From Leisingera sp. SS27 (lineage in GTDB: Bacteria > Pseudomonadota > Alphaproteobacteria > Rhodobacterales > Rhodobacteraceae): a DNA stretch of 64,000 bases. Under the pieces are notes generated by a model. That model was not told the DNA's origin and ran no database searches. It worked only from the letters and a program-made list of their open reading frames with translations. A program made the translations under genes and the position numbers. Positions 1 to 8,772 of this stretch are shown here, one piece after another (position 1 is the first letter of the stretch; each line of letters begins with the position of its first letter). The DNA lies in assembly GCF_028368855.1 (NCBI RefSeq), contig NZ_JAQNCY010000007.1:62001-126000 (forward strand). Direction: 5' to 3'.

Positions 1-916
1 CATACTCCGCCAGCATCTCGGCCCAGGCCCGGGCTGACTGAAACCGTTCGGCGGGCGGCACCGACATTGCCTGATCAACAGTGGCCAGAAGCGCAGGGTC
101 AGCCGCCCAGGGGCCGCCCAGCAGCGGCGGGCAGGGGTCCGGGTTGCCGGCCATCACCGCGTTCAGCCGCTGCTGGCTGCCCGGAGGCGGTGCGCCGGTG
201 ATCAGGTAATAGAAGGTGGCGCCAAGCGCGTAGATGTCGCAGGCCGGGCGCTGCGGCAGATCGGGCTTGTAAAGCTCATGCGCCGAGTAGCCGTCCTTGA
301 CCGCCAGCAGCATCGGCAGCGCCGTGTCGTCCTTGGGGGTGCTTCCGGCCGCCGCGCCGAAGTCGATCAGGGTCAAGGTGCCGTCCTGGCCGAGCAGCAG
401 GTTGTCGGGCGAGATGTCGCGGTGCAGGATGCCCAGCCCGTGCAGGCAGCCAAGCGCCTCCAGCGCCTGGGTCAGGATCTGCCGCAGCACCGGTGCGGTG
501 AGGCGCTCGGGCTGGTCCTCGCGCACGGTCAGCAGGTCCAGCCCGTCGATGAACTCCATCGCGATATAAGCGGTCTGGTTTTCCTTGAAGACCTGATGCA
601 CGCCGACGATGCCGGGGTGTTCGGCGCGGGCCAGCAGATGCGCCTCGCGCAGGAAGGCGCGCAGCACGTTGCGGCAGGACTTGGCGTGTTCCGCCGCCGC
701 CGGCTCCACCTCCGGGCCGTTGCGGCGGCAAATCCCTGCCGGAAAGCATTCCTTGATCACCACCCGCCGTTCCAGGCTGTCGCGAGCCAGATAGGTGATG
801 CCGAAACCGCCGCTGATCAGCGGACGCTCAATCTGGTACTGGCCCTGCAACAGCTTGAAACCGCAGGGCAGTTCGCAGGTTTGTGCCGGATCGGCGGAAG
901 TCGGGTCGTGCGGCAC
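1..916 (-). CDS. Ser/Thr protein kinase, N-terminal part (runs off left edge)
   Basis: About 305 residues of a Hanks-type Ser/Thr kinase are visible; the C-terminus lies outside the window. Kinase landmarks are all present: a Gly-rich loop SGGFGIT near residues 35-41, the ATP-binding Lys in VVIKE (about K55), HRD at about 165-167 in LHRDISPDN, and DFG at about 185-187. Later kinase subdomains follow (CDIYALGATFYYLITG). Start chosen at a GTG because AGGAGG sits 10 bases upstream; no ATG fits. It is divergent from the enuR regulator across 285 bases, so it is probably unrelated to ectoine genes. The substrate is unknown. The kinase resembles the GFGITYLA subgroup that often carries C-terminal sensor or membrane parts, which cannot be checked here. 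Confidence 0.88.
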   Translation of the reverse strand, partial: MPHDPTSADPAQTCELPCGFKLLQGQYQIERPLISGGFGITYLARDSLERRVVIKECFPAGICRRNGPEVEPAAAEHAKSCRNVLRAFLREAHLLARAEHPGIVGVHQVFKENQTAYIAMEFIDGLDLLTVREDQPERLTAPVLRQILTQALEALGCLHGLGILHRDISPDNLLLGQDGTLTLIDFGAAAGSTPKDDTALPMLLAVKDGYSAHELYKPDLPQRPACDIYALGATFYYLITGAPPPGSQQRLNAVMAGNPDPCPPLLGGPWAADPALLATVDQAMSVPPAERFQSARAWAEMLAEY

Positions 917-985
917 GGCGTCTGTTCCTCCTGGCTGCCTGGTCCCGGGCCGGAACGGCGCGGGCGGACCTTTAAGCTGCCGGCG

Positions 986-1012
986 GAATGGGGAATGTTC
1001 ACGGCCCCATTC
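986..1012. promoter_or_regulatory. Perfect 8-bp inverted repeat in the kinase/enuR divergent region
   Basis: GAATGGGG (986-993) and CCCCATTC (1005-1012) form a perfect inverted repeat with an 11-base spacer. It lies 70 bases upstream of the kinase GTG and about 190 bases upstream of enuR. It could be a regulator site or an RNA hairpin in the kinase leader; there is no T-run. No other feature was recognised in 917-1201. Confidence 0.3.
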
Positions 1013-1201
1013 GGGCAATTACGGCAAAACCGCCGCATTTCCGCCACAATCCTTGCCAAAGGGCAGCAAACATTGGGTTAAAGCCGCGCCGGCGAGTTGC
1101 CTTGAAGTTAGTTAAACTGGGCCGCTATCCCGCTTGAGGGGCCCCTGCCGCCGGGCGGAGAAGGGCTGGGCTTTTCCGGTGCGTCCCGGTAGGATTGACG
1201 C

Positions 1202-2596
1202 ATGACAATCTGGTATCCCGATCCCGAAACCCTCACACCGCCGCTGCATGCCAGCCTGGCGCAGGCCCTGGCCAAGGCGATCTCTGACGGCCGCCTGGCC
1301 ACGGGTGCGCAGCTGCCGACCCACCGGCGGATGGCGCAGGAGCTGGGCCTCAGCGTGCATACGGTCAGCAAAGCCTATGACAGCCTGCGGCGGCAGCGGC
1401 TGATTGACGGCCAGGTCGGGCGCGGCAGTTTCGTGACCGGGGCTGAAGCAGGCTGCAGCCCGCCCTACCGGCTGCAGCCGGAGACCGGCAGCGGCTATGA
1501 TCTGTCGATCTCAAGACCGCTGTTCGCACCGCTGCACGCAGAGAGGTTCCAGCAGGCGCTGCAGCAGCTGCCGGACGGGCTGGATCCCGCCTGCTACCTG
1601 TCGACCCGGCCCAATGCGGGACATCAGGCACACCGCGAAGCGGGCGCCGAATGGCTCAGGGTCTGCGGGCTGGAGGTGCCGGCGGAGCGCATTCTGATGA
1701 CCAACGGGGTCAGCCACGGGCTGTCGGCGGCACTGACCGCGCTGGCCCGCCCCGGAGACACGGTGGTGGCGGAGAAGATCACCCATCACCTGCTGATCCC
1801 CGCCTGTGCCAGCCTGGGCCTGACGCTGGCCGGGCTGGAGACGGACAGCGATGGCATGCTGCCGGATGCGCTGGAGGACTATTGCCGCAAGAGGAGTCCC
1901 AAGCTGCTGTTTCTGCTTCCATCTCTGGCCAACGCCACCGCCGGGATGATGCCCTTGGAACGCCGCCAGGCGCTGGTGGATGTGGCTCGGCGGCATAATC
2001 TGCTGATCATCGAGAATGACGCTTTGGGGCCGGTTGCCGCGGACCGCCCGGCCCCGGTTGCGGCGCTGGCGCCGGAGCGCACGGTCTATCTGACCAGTTT
2101 CACCAAATGTACCTTGCCGGGGCTGCGGGCGGGATATCTGGCAGCGCCGGAGCATCTGCTGCCCGCGCTCACCACGCGGATCGTAGTGTTCAGCTGGATG
2201 GCGACTCCGCTGATGGGGGAGCTGGCCAGCCGCTGGGTGCGGGACGGTACCGCGCTGGAACTCGCCCGCTGGCAGCGCCGCGCCCTCGCGGAGCGCCACG
2301 GGATCGCCGCAGAGGTGCTTCAGGGCTGCGGATGGCAGGGCCACCCGGCAGCGCTGCACCTGTGGCTGCCGCTGCAGAACGGCTGGACCAGCGAGGGCTT
2401 TGCCGCCTATGCACGGCGACTGCAGGTCTCGGTGGCGCCGGACACCCCGTTCCTGGCGCCGCGGGTGCCGCCGCAGAATGCGGTGCGGGTCTCGCTGGGC
2501 AGCGTGCAGGATCCGGCCCGCTTCCGGCAGGCGCTGGAACTGCTGGCTGGAATGCTGCGCCAGCCGCCGGAAGGGGCCGCTTCACTGGCCTTCTGA
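1202..2596 (+). CDS. enuR: MocR/GntR-type PLP-dependent regulator of ectoine catabolism (EnuR-like)
   Basis: 464-residue MocR-family regulator: an N-terminal GntR winged helix (about residues 12-80, with QLPTHRRMAQELGLSVHTVS) fused to an aminotransferase-fold domain. The PLP lysine sits in SFTKCTLPGLRAGY and counts to K302, the same position reported for the PLP lysine of Ruegeria pomeroyi EnuR. In that family the regulator represses ectoine uptake/degradation genes and responds to ectoine breakdown products such as alpha-ADABA and diaminobutyrate through the PLP cofactor. The gene directly precedes doeA and doeB on the same strand, which supports the assignment. AGGA lies 7 bases before the ATG. 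A related MocR regulator of another amine pathway is the main alternative. Confidence 0.82.
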   Translation: MTIWYPDPETLTPPLHASLAQALAKAISDGRLATGAQLPTHRRMAQELGLSVHTVSKAYDSLRRQRLIDGQVGRGSFVTGAEAGCSPPYRLQPETGSGYDLSISRPLFAPLHAERFQQALQQLPDGLDPACYLSTRPNAGHQAHREAGAEWLRVCGLEVPAERILMTNGVSHGLSAALTALARPGDTVVAEKITHHLLIPACASLGLTLAGLETDSDGMLPDALEDYCRKRSPKLLFLLPSLANATAGMMPLERRQALVDVARRHNLLIIENDALGPVAADRPAPVAALAPERTVYLTSFTKCTLPGLRAGYLAAPEHLLPALTTRIVVFSWMATPLMGELASRWVRDGTALELARWQRRALAERHGIAAEVLQGCGWQGHPAALHLWLPLQNGWTSEGFAAYARRLQVSVAPDTPFLAPRVPPQNAVRVSLGSVQDPARFRQALELLAGMLRQPPEGAASLAF

Positions 2597-2611
2597 TTGT
2601 CGCGCGACAAT
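2596..2611. promoter_or_regulatory. 16-bp perfect palindrome at the end of enuR, candidate operator of doeAB
   Basis: ATTGTCGC/GCGACAAT is an uninterrupted 16-bp palindrome whose first base is the last base of the enuR stop codon. A second, smaller inverted repeat (AGGAC-AA-GTCCT, 2628-2639) follows. Both lie in the 183-base gap before doeA. Candidate operator for the neighbouring regulator; no U-tract, so a terminator is less likely. Confidence 0.4.
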
Positions 2612-2779
2612 AAAATAATTGACTCGCAGGACAAGTCCTCACAAGGGTGGCCGAAAGACCCCGGGCCTGTGCCGGAACCGGTGAATCCGCTGCAGGCAGC
2701 CAGGGGAATCACGCCGGCCATGCTGCTGCAGCAGGAGCTGGTGCCTCTTTCACCAGCTGATCAATCAGGAACCACACAT

Positions 2780-3967
2780 ATGGCAGACCCTAAGCTGTAT
2801 TTCTCCCGCGCAGAATATCAGGCGCGCCTCGACAAGACCCGGGCCGAAATGTCCCGCCGCGGGCTTGATCTTCTGATCGTTACGGACCCCTCCAACATGA
2901 ACTGGCTGACCGGCTATGACGGCTGGTCCTTCTATGTGCATCAATGCGTTGTGCTGGGACTGGAAGGTGAACCCATATGGTACGGGCGCGGCCAGGATGC
3001 AAACGGCGCGCTGCGCACCTGCTTCATGGATCCCGCCAATATCATCGGTTACCCGGACCATTACGTGCAGTCGACCGAACGCCACCCGATGGATTACCTG
3101 TCGGCGCAGCTGAAGGATCGCGGGCTGGATGGCGGCGTGATCGGCGTTGAGATGGACAATTACTATTTCACAGCCGCCGCCTATGCGTCGCTGCAAAAGC
3201 ATCTGCCCAACGCGCGTTTCAGCGATGCCAATGCGCTGGTCAATTGGCAGCGGGCAGTGAAGTCGGCGACGGAGCTGGAATACATGCGCCAGGCGGGCCG
3301 GATCGTCGGGCGGATGCACCAGCGGATCTTTGAGCGTGTCGAGCCGGGGATGCGCAAATGCGATCTGGTGGCGGATATCTATGACGCGGGCCTGCGCTAT
3401 GATGCGGAACTTGGCTTCGGCGGCGACTACCCGGCGATTGTGCCGCTCTTGCCCTCCGGCTCTGATGCCGCTGCGCCGCATCTGACCTGGGATGACCTGC
3501 CGATGAAGTCCGGCGAGGGCACCTTCTTTGAAATCGCGGGCGTCGTGCACCGCTATCACTGCCCGCTTTCGCGCACCGTGTTTCTGGGCAAACCGACGCA
3601 GACCTTCCTGGACGCAGAGAAAGCAGTGCTCGAGGGCATGGAGGCGGGGCTGGAGATGGCCAGGGCAGGTAACACCTGCGAGGACATTGCCAAGGCCTTT
3701 TTCGAGGTGCTGAAAAAATACGGCATCGAAAAGGACAACCGCACCGGCTATCCGATCGGCGTCAGCTACCCGCCGGACTGGGGCGAGCGCACCATGTCCC
3801 TGCGCCCGGGCGACACTAGGGTTCTGGAAGAGAACATGACCTTCCACTTCATGACCGGCCTCTGGATGGAGGACTGGGGCTTTGAGATCACCGAAAGCAT
3901 CCGCATCGGTGCCGACGGCCCGGAATGCCTGTCCGATGTGCCGCGCAAGATGCTGGTGAAGGACTAA
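2780..3967 (+). CDS. doeA: Ectoine hydrolase (M24 peptidase-like)
   Basis: 395-residue protein of the M24 (creatinase/aminopeptidase P) pita-bread family, with the creatinase N-terminal domain (about 1-160) and the catalytic fold after it. The opening FSRAEYQARLDKTRAEMSRR, the SNMNWLTGYDGWSFYVHQ segment and the C-terminal GYPIGVSYPPDWGE segment are typical of DoeA/EutD, which opens the ectoine ring to N-acetyl-diaminobutyrate. The frame stays open 61 codons further upstream, but ATG 2780 has AGGA 9 bases before it and gives the family length. doeB begins 3 bases after its stop, so the two are translated as a unit. Confidence 0.9.
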   Translation: MADPKLYFSRAEYQARLDKTRAEMSRRGLDLLIVTDPSNMNWLTGYDGWSFYVHQCVVLGLEGEPIWYGRGQDANGALRTCFMDPANIIGYPDHYVQSTERHPMDYLSAQLKDRGLDGGVIGVEMDNYYFTAAAYASLQKHLPNARFSDANALVNWQRAVKSATELEYMRQAGRIVGRMHQRIFERVEPGMRKCDLVADIYDAGLRYDAELGFGGDYPAIVPLLPSGSDAAAPHLTWDDLPMKSGEGTFFEIAGVVHRYHCPLSRTVFLGKPTQTFLDAEKAVLEGMEAGLEMARAGNTCEDIAKAFFEVLKKYGIEKDNRTGYPIGVSYPPDWGERTMSLRPGDTRVLEENMTFHFMTGLWMEDWGFEITESIRIGADGPECLSDVPRKMLVKD

Positions 3968-3970
3968 GCC

Positions 3971-4963
3971 ATGAAGGCAAATCCCATTTCTCCCACCATC
4001 CCGCTGGACCGGGACGGGGTGCATCACGGCTTCCTGAAACTGCCCTACAGCCGGGATGACTCTGCCTGGGGCTCGGTGATGATCCCGCTGACTGTGATCA
4101 AAAACGGAGACGGGCCGACAGCCCTTCTGACCGGTGCCAACCACGGCGACGAATACGAAGGTCCGATTGCGCTCCATGAACTGGCGGTAACCACCAAGGC
4201 TGAGGATATCACCGGCAGGCTGATCATCGTGCCTGCCTTCAACTACCCGGCTTTCCGGGCCGGCACCCGCACCTCGCCCATCGACAAGGGCAATATGAAC
4301 CGGGCGTTCCCGGGCCGCCCCGACGGCACAGTGACCGAGAAGATCGCCGATTACTTCCAGCGCACTCTGCTGCCGATGGCGGATCTGGCGGTGGATTTCC
4401 ATTCCGGCGGCAAGACGCTGGACTTCGTGCCCTTTGCCGCCGCCCATATCCTGGAGGACAAGACCACGCAGGAGGCCTGTTTTGCCGCGATGAAGGCGTT
4501 CAACGCGCCTTATTCGGTGGAGCTGTTGGAGATCGACAGCGCAGGCATGTATGACACCGCGGTCGAGGAGATGGGCAAGGTTCTGGTCACCACCGAACTC
4601 GGCGGCGGCGGGTCTTCATCCGCGCGCAGCAATGCAATTGCCAAGAAGGGGCTGCGTAATGTGCTGATCCATGCAGGCATCCTGAAAGGCGAGATGCAGT
4701 TGGAGGAGACTGTCAGCCTGACCATGCCGGATGATGACTGCTTTCTATTCAGCGAGGGCGACGGGCTGTTTGAGATCATGGAAGACCTCGGCGAAGCAGT
4801 TGCCAAGGGGGACCTGCTGGCCCGCGTCTGGCCGCTGGACCGCACCGGCCAGCCGCCGGTGGAATACCGCGCCCGCCGGGGCGGGCTGCTGATCAGCCGC
4901 CACTTCCCCGGGCTGATCAAATCCGGCGACTGCGTCGCGGTGATTGGGGTCGCGGCGGAATAA
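3971..4963 (+). CDS. doeB: N-alpha-acetyl-L-2,4-diaminobutyrate deacetylase
   Basis: 330-residue zinc deacylase of the succinylglutamate desuccinylase/aspartoacylase family. Predicted zinc ligands are H58 and E61 in GANHGDEYEGP and H144 in DFHSGG. DoeB/EutE removes the acetyl group from the DoeA product, giving L-2,4-diaminobutyrate. It starts 3 bases after the doeA stop. The C-terminal part (about 260-330) has the beta-barrel character of the family (GDLLARVWPLDRTGQPPVEY). Cytoplasmic; no signal peptide. Confidence 0.9.
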   Translation: MKANPISPTIPLDRDGVHHGFLKLPYSRDDSAWGSVMIPLTVIKNGDGPTALLTGANHGDEYEGPIALHELAVTTKAEDITGRLIIVPAFNYPAFRAGTRTSPIDKGNMNRAFPGRPDGTVTEKIADYFQRTLLPMADLAVDFHSGGKTLDFVPFAAAHILEDKTTQEACFAAMKAFNAPYSVELLEIDSAGMYDTAVEEMGKVLVTTELGGGGSSSARSNAIAKKGLRNVLIHAGILKGEMQLEETVSLTMPDDDCFLFSEGDGLFEIMEDLGEAVAKGDLLARVWPLDRTGQPPVEYRARRGGLLISRHFPGLIKSGDCVAVIGVAAE

Positions 4964-4983
4964 ACAAACTCTGGAAATAACCG

Positions 4984-5004
4984 AACAGGCCGTATAGGCC
5001 TGTT
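4984..5004. promoter_or_regulatory. Stem-loop between doeB and the transaminase gene
   Basis: AACAGGCC and GGCCTGTT form a perfect 8-bp stem with a GTATA loop, 20 bases after the doeB stop. The following bases (GTACCC) are not a T-run, so it is a poor intrinsic terminator. It may be an operator, an attenuator or an mRNA 3' end stabiliser. The remaining gap to 5152 shows nothing else recognisable. Confidence 0.4.
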
Positions 5005-5151
5005 GTACCCTGGCAATAAAGGCATTGCGCGCTGCTGCTGAGGGTCGGGTGGAGATACCCGCCTATCCCGCGCAACAGCTGCGCAGGATCCGCGCAGCCT
5101 TCCTCCCGAAAATCAACCGGCGGCGCGCCGCCTTATTTGTGAGGATGACCA

Positions 5152-6525
5152 ATGCTGAAGAACGACCGACTGGACCAATGGGACCGCGAGAATTTCTTCC
5201 ACCCCTCGACCCACCTGGCCCAGCACGCCCGCGGAGACAGCCCGAACCGGGTCATTAAAACCGCCTCTGGTGTGTTTATCGAGGACCGCGACGGCAACCG
5301 GCTGCTGGATGCCTTTGCCGGGCTTTATTGCGTGAACGCGGGCTATGGCCGCCAGGAGATTGCCGAGGCCATCGCCGAACAGGCGCGGGAGCTGGCCTAT
5401 TACCATTCCTATGTCGGCCATGGCACCGAGGCCTCAATCACATTGGCGAAAATGATCCTGGACCGGGCGCCTGCGAACATGTCCAAGGTCTATTTCGGCC
5501 TTGGCGGTTCGGACGCCAATGAAACCAACGTCAAGCTGATCTGGTACTACAACAACATCCTGGGCCGCCCGGAGAAGAAAAAGATCATCTCCCGCTGGCG
5601 CGGCTATCACGGCTCCGGGCTGGTTACCGGCTCGCTGACGGGGCTGGAGCTGTTCCACAAGAAATTCGACCTGCCGGTGGAGCAGGTGATCCACACCGAG
5701 GCGCCTTATTACTACCGCCGCGCCGATCTGGACCAAAGCGAGGAACAGTTCGTGGCCCATTGCGCCGCCGAGCTGGAAGCGCTGATTGAGCACGAGGGCG
5801 CAGATACCATCGCCGCCTTCATCGGCGAACCGGTGCTGGGCACTGGCGGCATCGTGCCGCCGCCCGTTGGTTACTGGCAGGCAATTCAAGCGGTGCTAAA
5901 AAAGCACGATATCCTGCTGGTCGCCGATGAGGTGGTGACCGGTTTCGGGCGCCTTGGCACCATGTTCGGCTCTGACCACTACGGGATTGAGGCCGATATC
6001 ATCACCATCGCCAAGGGTCTCACCTCGGCCTATGCGCCGCTGTCCGGCTCCATCGTCTCCGGCAAGGTCTGGAAGGTGCTGGAACAGGGCGCCGACGAGA
6101 ACGGCCCGATCGGCCACGGCTGGACCTATTCGGCGCACCCGATCGGGGCGGCGGCGGGGGTGGCGAACCTCAAGCTGATCGACGCGCTGAACCTTGTCAG
6201 TAATGCAGGCGAGACCGGCGCCTATCTGAATGCCACCATGGCGGAGGCGTTGATGGGCCATGCCCATGTGGGCGAGGTGCGCGGCGAGGGGATGCTGTGT
6301 GCGGTGGAATTTGTGAAGGACAAAGATAGCCGCACCTTCTTTGACGCCGCGGAGAAGATCGGGCCGCAGATCTCAGCTAAGCTGCTGGAACAGGACAAGG
6401 TGATTGCCCGCGCCATGCCGCAGGGAGATATCCTGGGTTTTGCGCCGCCGTTCTGCCTGACCCGTGCCGAGGCGGACCAGGTGGTCGACGCCACCCTGCG
6501 GGCTGTTAAGGCCGTGCTGGGCTGA
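5152..6525 (+). CDS. doeD: Class III aminotransferase, probable diaminobutyrate transaminase of ectoine degradation
   Basis: 457-residue PLP fold-type I class III aminotransferase. The PLP lysine is K288 in IITIAKGLTSAYAPL; LVADEVVTGFGR (about 256-267) holds the Asp that contacts the cofactor ring nitrogen; GLGGSDANETNVKL is the usual omega-aminotransferase segment. In ectoine pathways a class III transaminase (DoeD, or Atf in roseobacters) converts diaminobutyrate to aspartate semialdehyde. Placement after doeAB supports this, but the family also includes taurine, putrescine and beta-alanine transaminases, so substrate is inferred. GAGG is 8 bases before the ATG. The partner dehydrogenase (doeC) is not in this window. 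Confidence 0.75.
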   Translation: MLKNDRLDQWDRENFFHPSTHLAQHARGDSPNRVIKTASGVFIEDRDGNRLLDAFAGLYCVNAGYGRQEIAEAIAEQARELAYYHSYVGHGTEASITLAKMILDRAPANMSKVYFGLGGSDANETNVKLIWYYNNILGRPEKKKIISRWRGYHGSGLVTGSLTGLELFHKKFDLPVEQVIHTEAPYYYRRADLDQSEEQFVAHCAAELEALIEHEGADTIAAFIGEPVLGTGGIVPPPVGYWQAIQAVLKKHDILLVADEVVTGFGRLGTMFGSDHYGIEADIITIAKGLTSAYAPLSGSIVSGKVWKVLEQGADENGPIGHGWTYSAHPIGAAAGVANLKLIDALNLVSNAGETGAYLNATMAEALMGHAHVGEVRGEGMLCAVEFVKDKDSRTFFDAAEKIGPQISAKLLEQDKVIARAMPQGDILGFAPPFCLTRAEADQVVDATLRAVKAVLG

Positions 6526-6535
6526 GGGCCGCCAT

Positions 6536-7978
6536 TCAGTTGCGGCAAATCTCGAGGACGGCGCGCAATCCCCGCTTGCCGTCCTCGAAAGAGAGCCGCC
6601 CGCCGTGCTGTTCCGCCACCGTGGCAACAATCGTCAGCCCCAGACCAAAGCCGTCGATGGCGCGGGTGTTATCGCCGCGGCGGAACGGGGCAATCACCTC
6701 GGTGATCTCCGCCGCCGTCATGCCGGAGCCTTCGTCCTCCACCGTGATGACCGCGTGATCGGCAGTGGAACTGAGGCTGATGGCGGCGCGGCGGCCGTAT
6801 TTCAGTGCATTGTCGATCAGGTTGGTGATGGCCCGCTGCAAGGAAACAGGCCGCGCCACAACCAGCATCACCTGCCCCTGCGGCACCGCGCTTTGGCCGG
6901 GGGCAGAGGTGAAAACGGACCGCCCGCCCGCCGCCACCTGCGGTTCCGGCGGCAGCAGCTCTACCGGTTTGCCCATGTCCTGATAATCAGCCGCCAGCGC
7001 CTCGACCAGCGAGCTGAGCGACAGGCGGCGCGGGGTTTCGGCGCTCATCTCGGCGCGGGTGTAGGTCAGCACGCTTTCGATCATGCCGGTCATGGCGTCC
7101 AGATCCGTCTCGAACTTCTGGCGCAATTCCGTGTCCTGGATCAGCGCCGCACGCAGCCGCAGCCGGGTCGCAGGGGTGCCCAGATCGTGACTGACGCCGG
7201 ACAGCACCGCCGCGCGGCTGGCAAGCTGTTCGCGCTCGGTCTCCAGATAGCTGTTCACCGCCGAGACAATCTCCTGCAGCTCCCCTGGGCCTTTCATCGC
7301 ATAGGCGTCCGGCCCGCCCAGCCGGCGGCGGTGGCGCAGGGCGCGGGCGAAGCGGTCGAAATGGGCCGAAGTGTCCATCACCAGCGTCGCCAGCACCGCC
7401 AGGGCTAGCAGCGACAGCAGAACCGCCGGCAGGCGCAAGTCGCGCGGCGTGGCGGAACAGCCCCAGACAGCAGTGCCGTCGACCCGCTGCCAGGGGCCAT
7501 AGCCCGCGCGCGCAAAGATCACCGGCTCGCTGCAATAAGTGGCCAGCAACCGGGTCAACGCCCCCAGCTTCTCCGCTGCTGTGGCGCCGCCTGCGGGCGG
7601 CAGTTCCGCCACCGGATAGCGCAGGGCAGGGGAGGCAATGACCAGCGCCAGAACCTCCCCCGACAGGGGATCGGAACCACTGTCGATGATCGAAACATTG
7701 GTGAAGAAGGCAGGCTTTGCGATCCCCTCCAGCCGCAGATAATCACCCGCAGACAGAAACGCGGCCTGTTCCGGCCCCACGGGCGTTACCGTCATTCCAG
7801 CAGGCGGTGGCGCGCCGCGGCGCAGGGTGCCGTCCAATGTAATACCGGAAATGGCAGCGCGGGTCAGATGCGCCTGCCAGCTGGCGCCGGAGTGGAACCA
7901 ACCCCAGGCGCCGCCCAGCCCGGCGGCAAAGGCCAGCGGCAGCAGGATCAGCCCCCGGGTTCTGAGCCGCAGCGCCAT
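6536..7978 (-). CDS. Sensor histidine kinase, GltS-like
   Basis: 480-residue EnvZ-type kinase. Membrane segments at about residues 9-27 and 181-201 enclose a periplasmic sensor of about 150 residues. HAMP-like region follows, then the dimerisation helix with H264 in SGVSHDLGTPATRLRL, then the ATPase domain with N-box NLIDNALKYG and a GFGLGL motif. The H-box has HDLGTP instead of the commoner HDLRTP. ATG at 7978 chosen over the TTG at 7987 because GGAG lies about 10 bases upstream. It follows the response regulator in one operon, and the pair is divergent from a sugar ABC operon with glucokinase, an arrangement like Pseudomonas gltR-gltS and gtsABCD. Glucose sensing is an inference. Confidence 0.88.
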   Translation of the reverse strand: MALRLRTRGLILLPLAFAAGLGGAWGWFHSGASWQAHLTRAAISGITLDGTLRRGAPPPAGMTVTPVGPEQAAFLSAGDYLRLEGIAKPAFFTNVSIIDSGSDPLSGEVLALVIASPALRYPVAELPPAGGATAAEKLGALTRLLATYCSEPVIFARAGYGPWQRVDGTAVWGCSATPRDLRLPAVLLSLLALAVLATLVMDTSAHFDRFARALRHRRRLGGPDAYAMKGPGELQEIVSAVNSYLETEREQLASRAAVLSGVSHDLGTPATRLRLRAALIQDTELRQKFETDLDAMTGMIESVLTYTRAEMSAETPRRLSLSSLVEALAADYQDMGKPVELLPPEPQVAAGGRSVFTSAPGQSAVPQGQVMLVVARPVSLQRAITNLIDNALKYGRRAAISLSSTADHAVITVEDEGSGMTAAEITEVIAPFRRGDNTRAIDGFGLGLTIVATVAEQHGGRLSFEDGKRGLRAVLEICRN

Positions 7979-7983
7979 GTGCC

Positions 7984-8718
7984 TCAATCTCCGCCAGTCT
8001 CGACATCCACCGCCAGGACATAGCCGGTGCCGCGCTCGGTGCGAAGCAACGTTGGCGCCCTGGGGGTGTCTTCGATCTTGGAGCGCAGCCGGCCCACCAG
8101 CACGTCGATGGCGCGGCCCGACCCCTCATCCGTTCCGCCGTCGCCGGTCACATCCAGCGCCGCCGCAATCTCCTCGCGCGTCAGCGGGATATGCGGGTTT
8201 GCAAGGAACACCTTCAGCAAGCCGGTTTCACGCCGCGACAGTGCCACCTGCACTCCCGCGGGGGAAATCACCTCATCCCGCTTGGCGTCATAGGTCCAGC
8301 CGGCAAAGCGGAAGGTGGCGACGCTGCGCCGGTAGATCAGTGACGACGACCGCCGCGCCCGCAGCAGCACGGCGCGGACACGGGCCAGCAGAAGATCGGG
8401 GTTGAACGGCTTGGCGATGTAATCATCCGCGCCGGATTCATACCCCGCCATCCGCTGGTGATCGGCGGACAGGGCCGAGACCAGGATAATCGGCACATCC
8501 TGCTGCTCGCGCAGGCGGGTGCAGATCTCCACCCCGTTCTCATCGCCCAGCATCACGTCGAGCAGAATGAGGTCAATCCGGCCCGCGCCGATCTGATCCC
8601 GGATCTCCGCTTCGCTGCCGCAGGGCAGGGCGATAAAGCCGTTCTGGCGCAGGTACTGGGTCAGCATCATGCGCGTCTCAGCATCGTCATCCACCACCAG
8701 AAGCCGCGGAATCGCCAT
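7984..8718 (-). CDS. OmpR-family response regulator, GltR-like
   Basis: 244 residues: receiver domain with acidic residues DDD at 10-12, phospho-acceptor D54 in LILLDVML and conserved K103 in AKPF, followed by an OmpR/PhoB winged helix (about 140-240, ending RTERGTGYVL). A strong GGAGG precedes the ATG. Its stop is 5 bases before the kinase ATG. Likely target is the divergent sugar transporter promoter, where GTAACA repeats sit on one DNA face at 8773, 8803 and 8813. Confidence 0.9.
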   Translation of the reverse strand: MAIPRLLVVDDDAETRMMLTQYLRQNGFIALPCGSEAEIRDQIGAGRIDLILLDVMLGDENGVEICTRLREQQDVPIILVSALSADHQRMAGYESGADDYIAKPFNPDLLLARVRAVLLRARRSSSLIYRRSVATFRFAGWTYDAKRDEVISPAGVQVALSRRETGLLKVFLANPHIPLTREEIAAALDVTGDGGTDEGSGRAIDVLVGRLRSKIEDTPRAPTLLRTERGTGYVLAVDVETGGD

Positions 8719-8772
8719 CTGTTGCTCTCCTCCCCGGAAACCGCCCCTTGCGGCTGTCCCCGCTGTTTGTTT

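Noticed and set aside
278-1081. 267-codon plus-strand open frame opposite the left-edge kinase
   Set aside because: The minus strand here encodes all kinase motifs in order; the plus frame has no recognisable domain and is an antisense shadow of high-GC coding sequence.
2765-4447. 560-codon minus-strand open frame over doeA and doeB
   Set aside because: It covers two well-identified genes on the other strand, crosses their junction and is rich in His/Gly/Arg, typical of antisense frames in GC-rich DNA.
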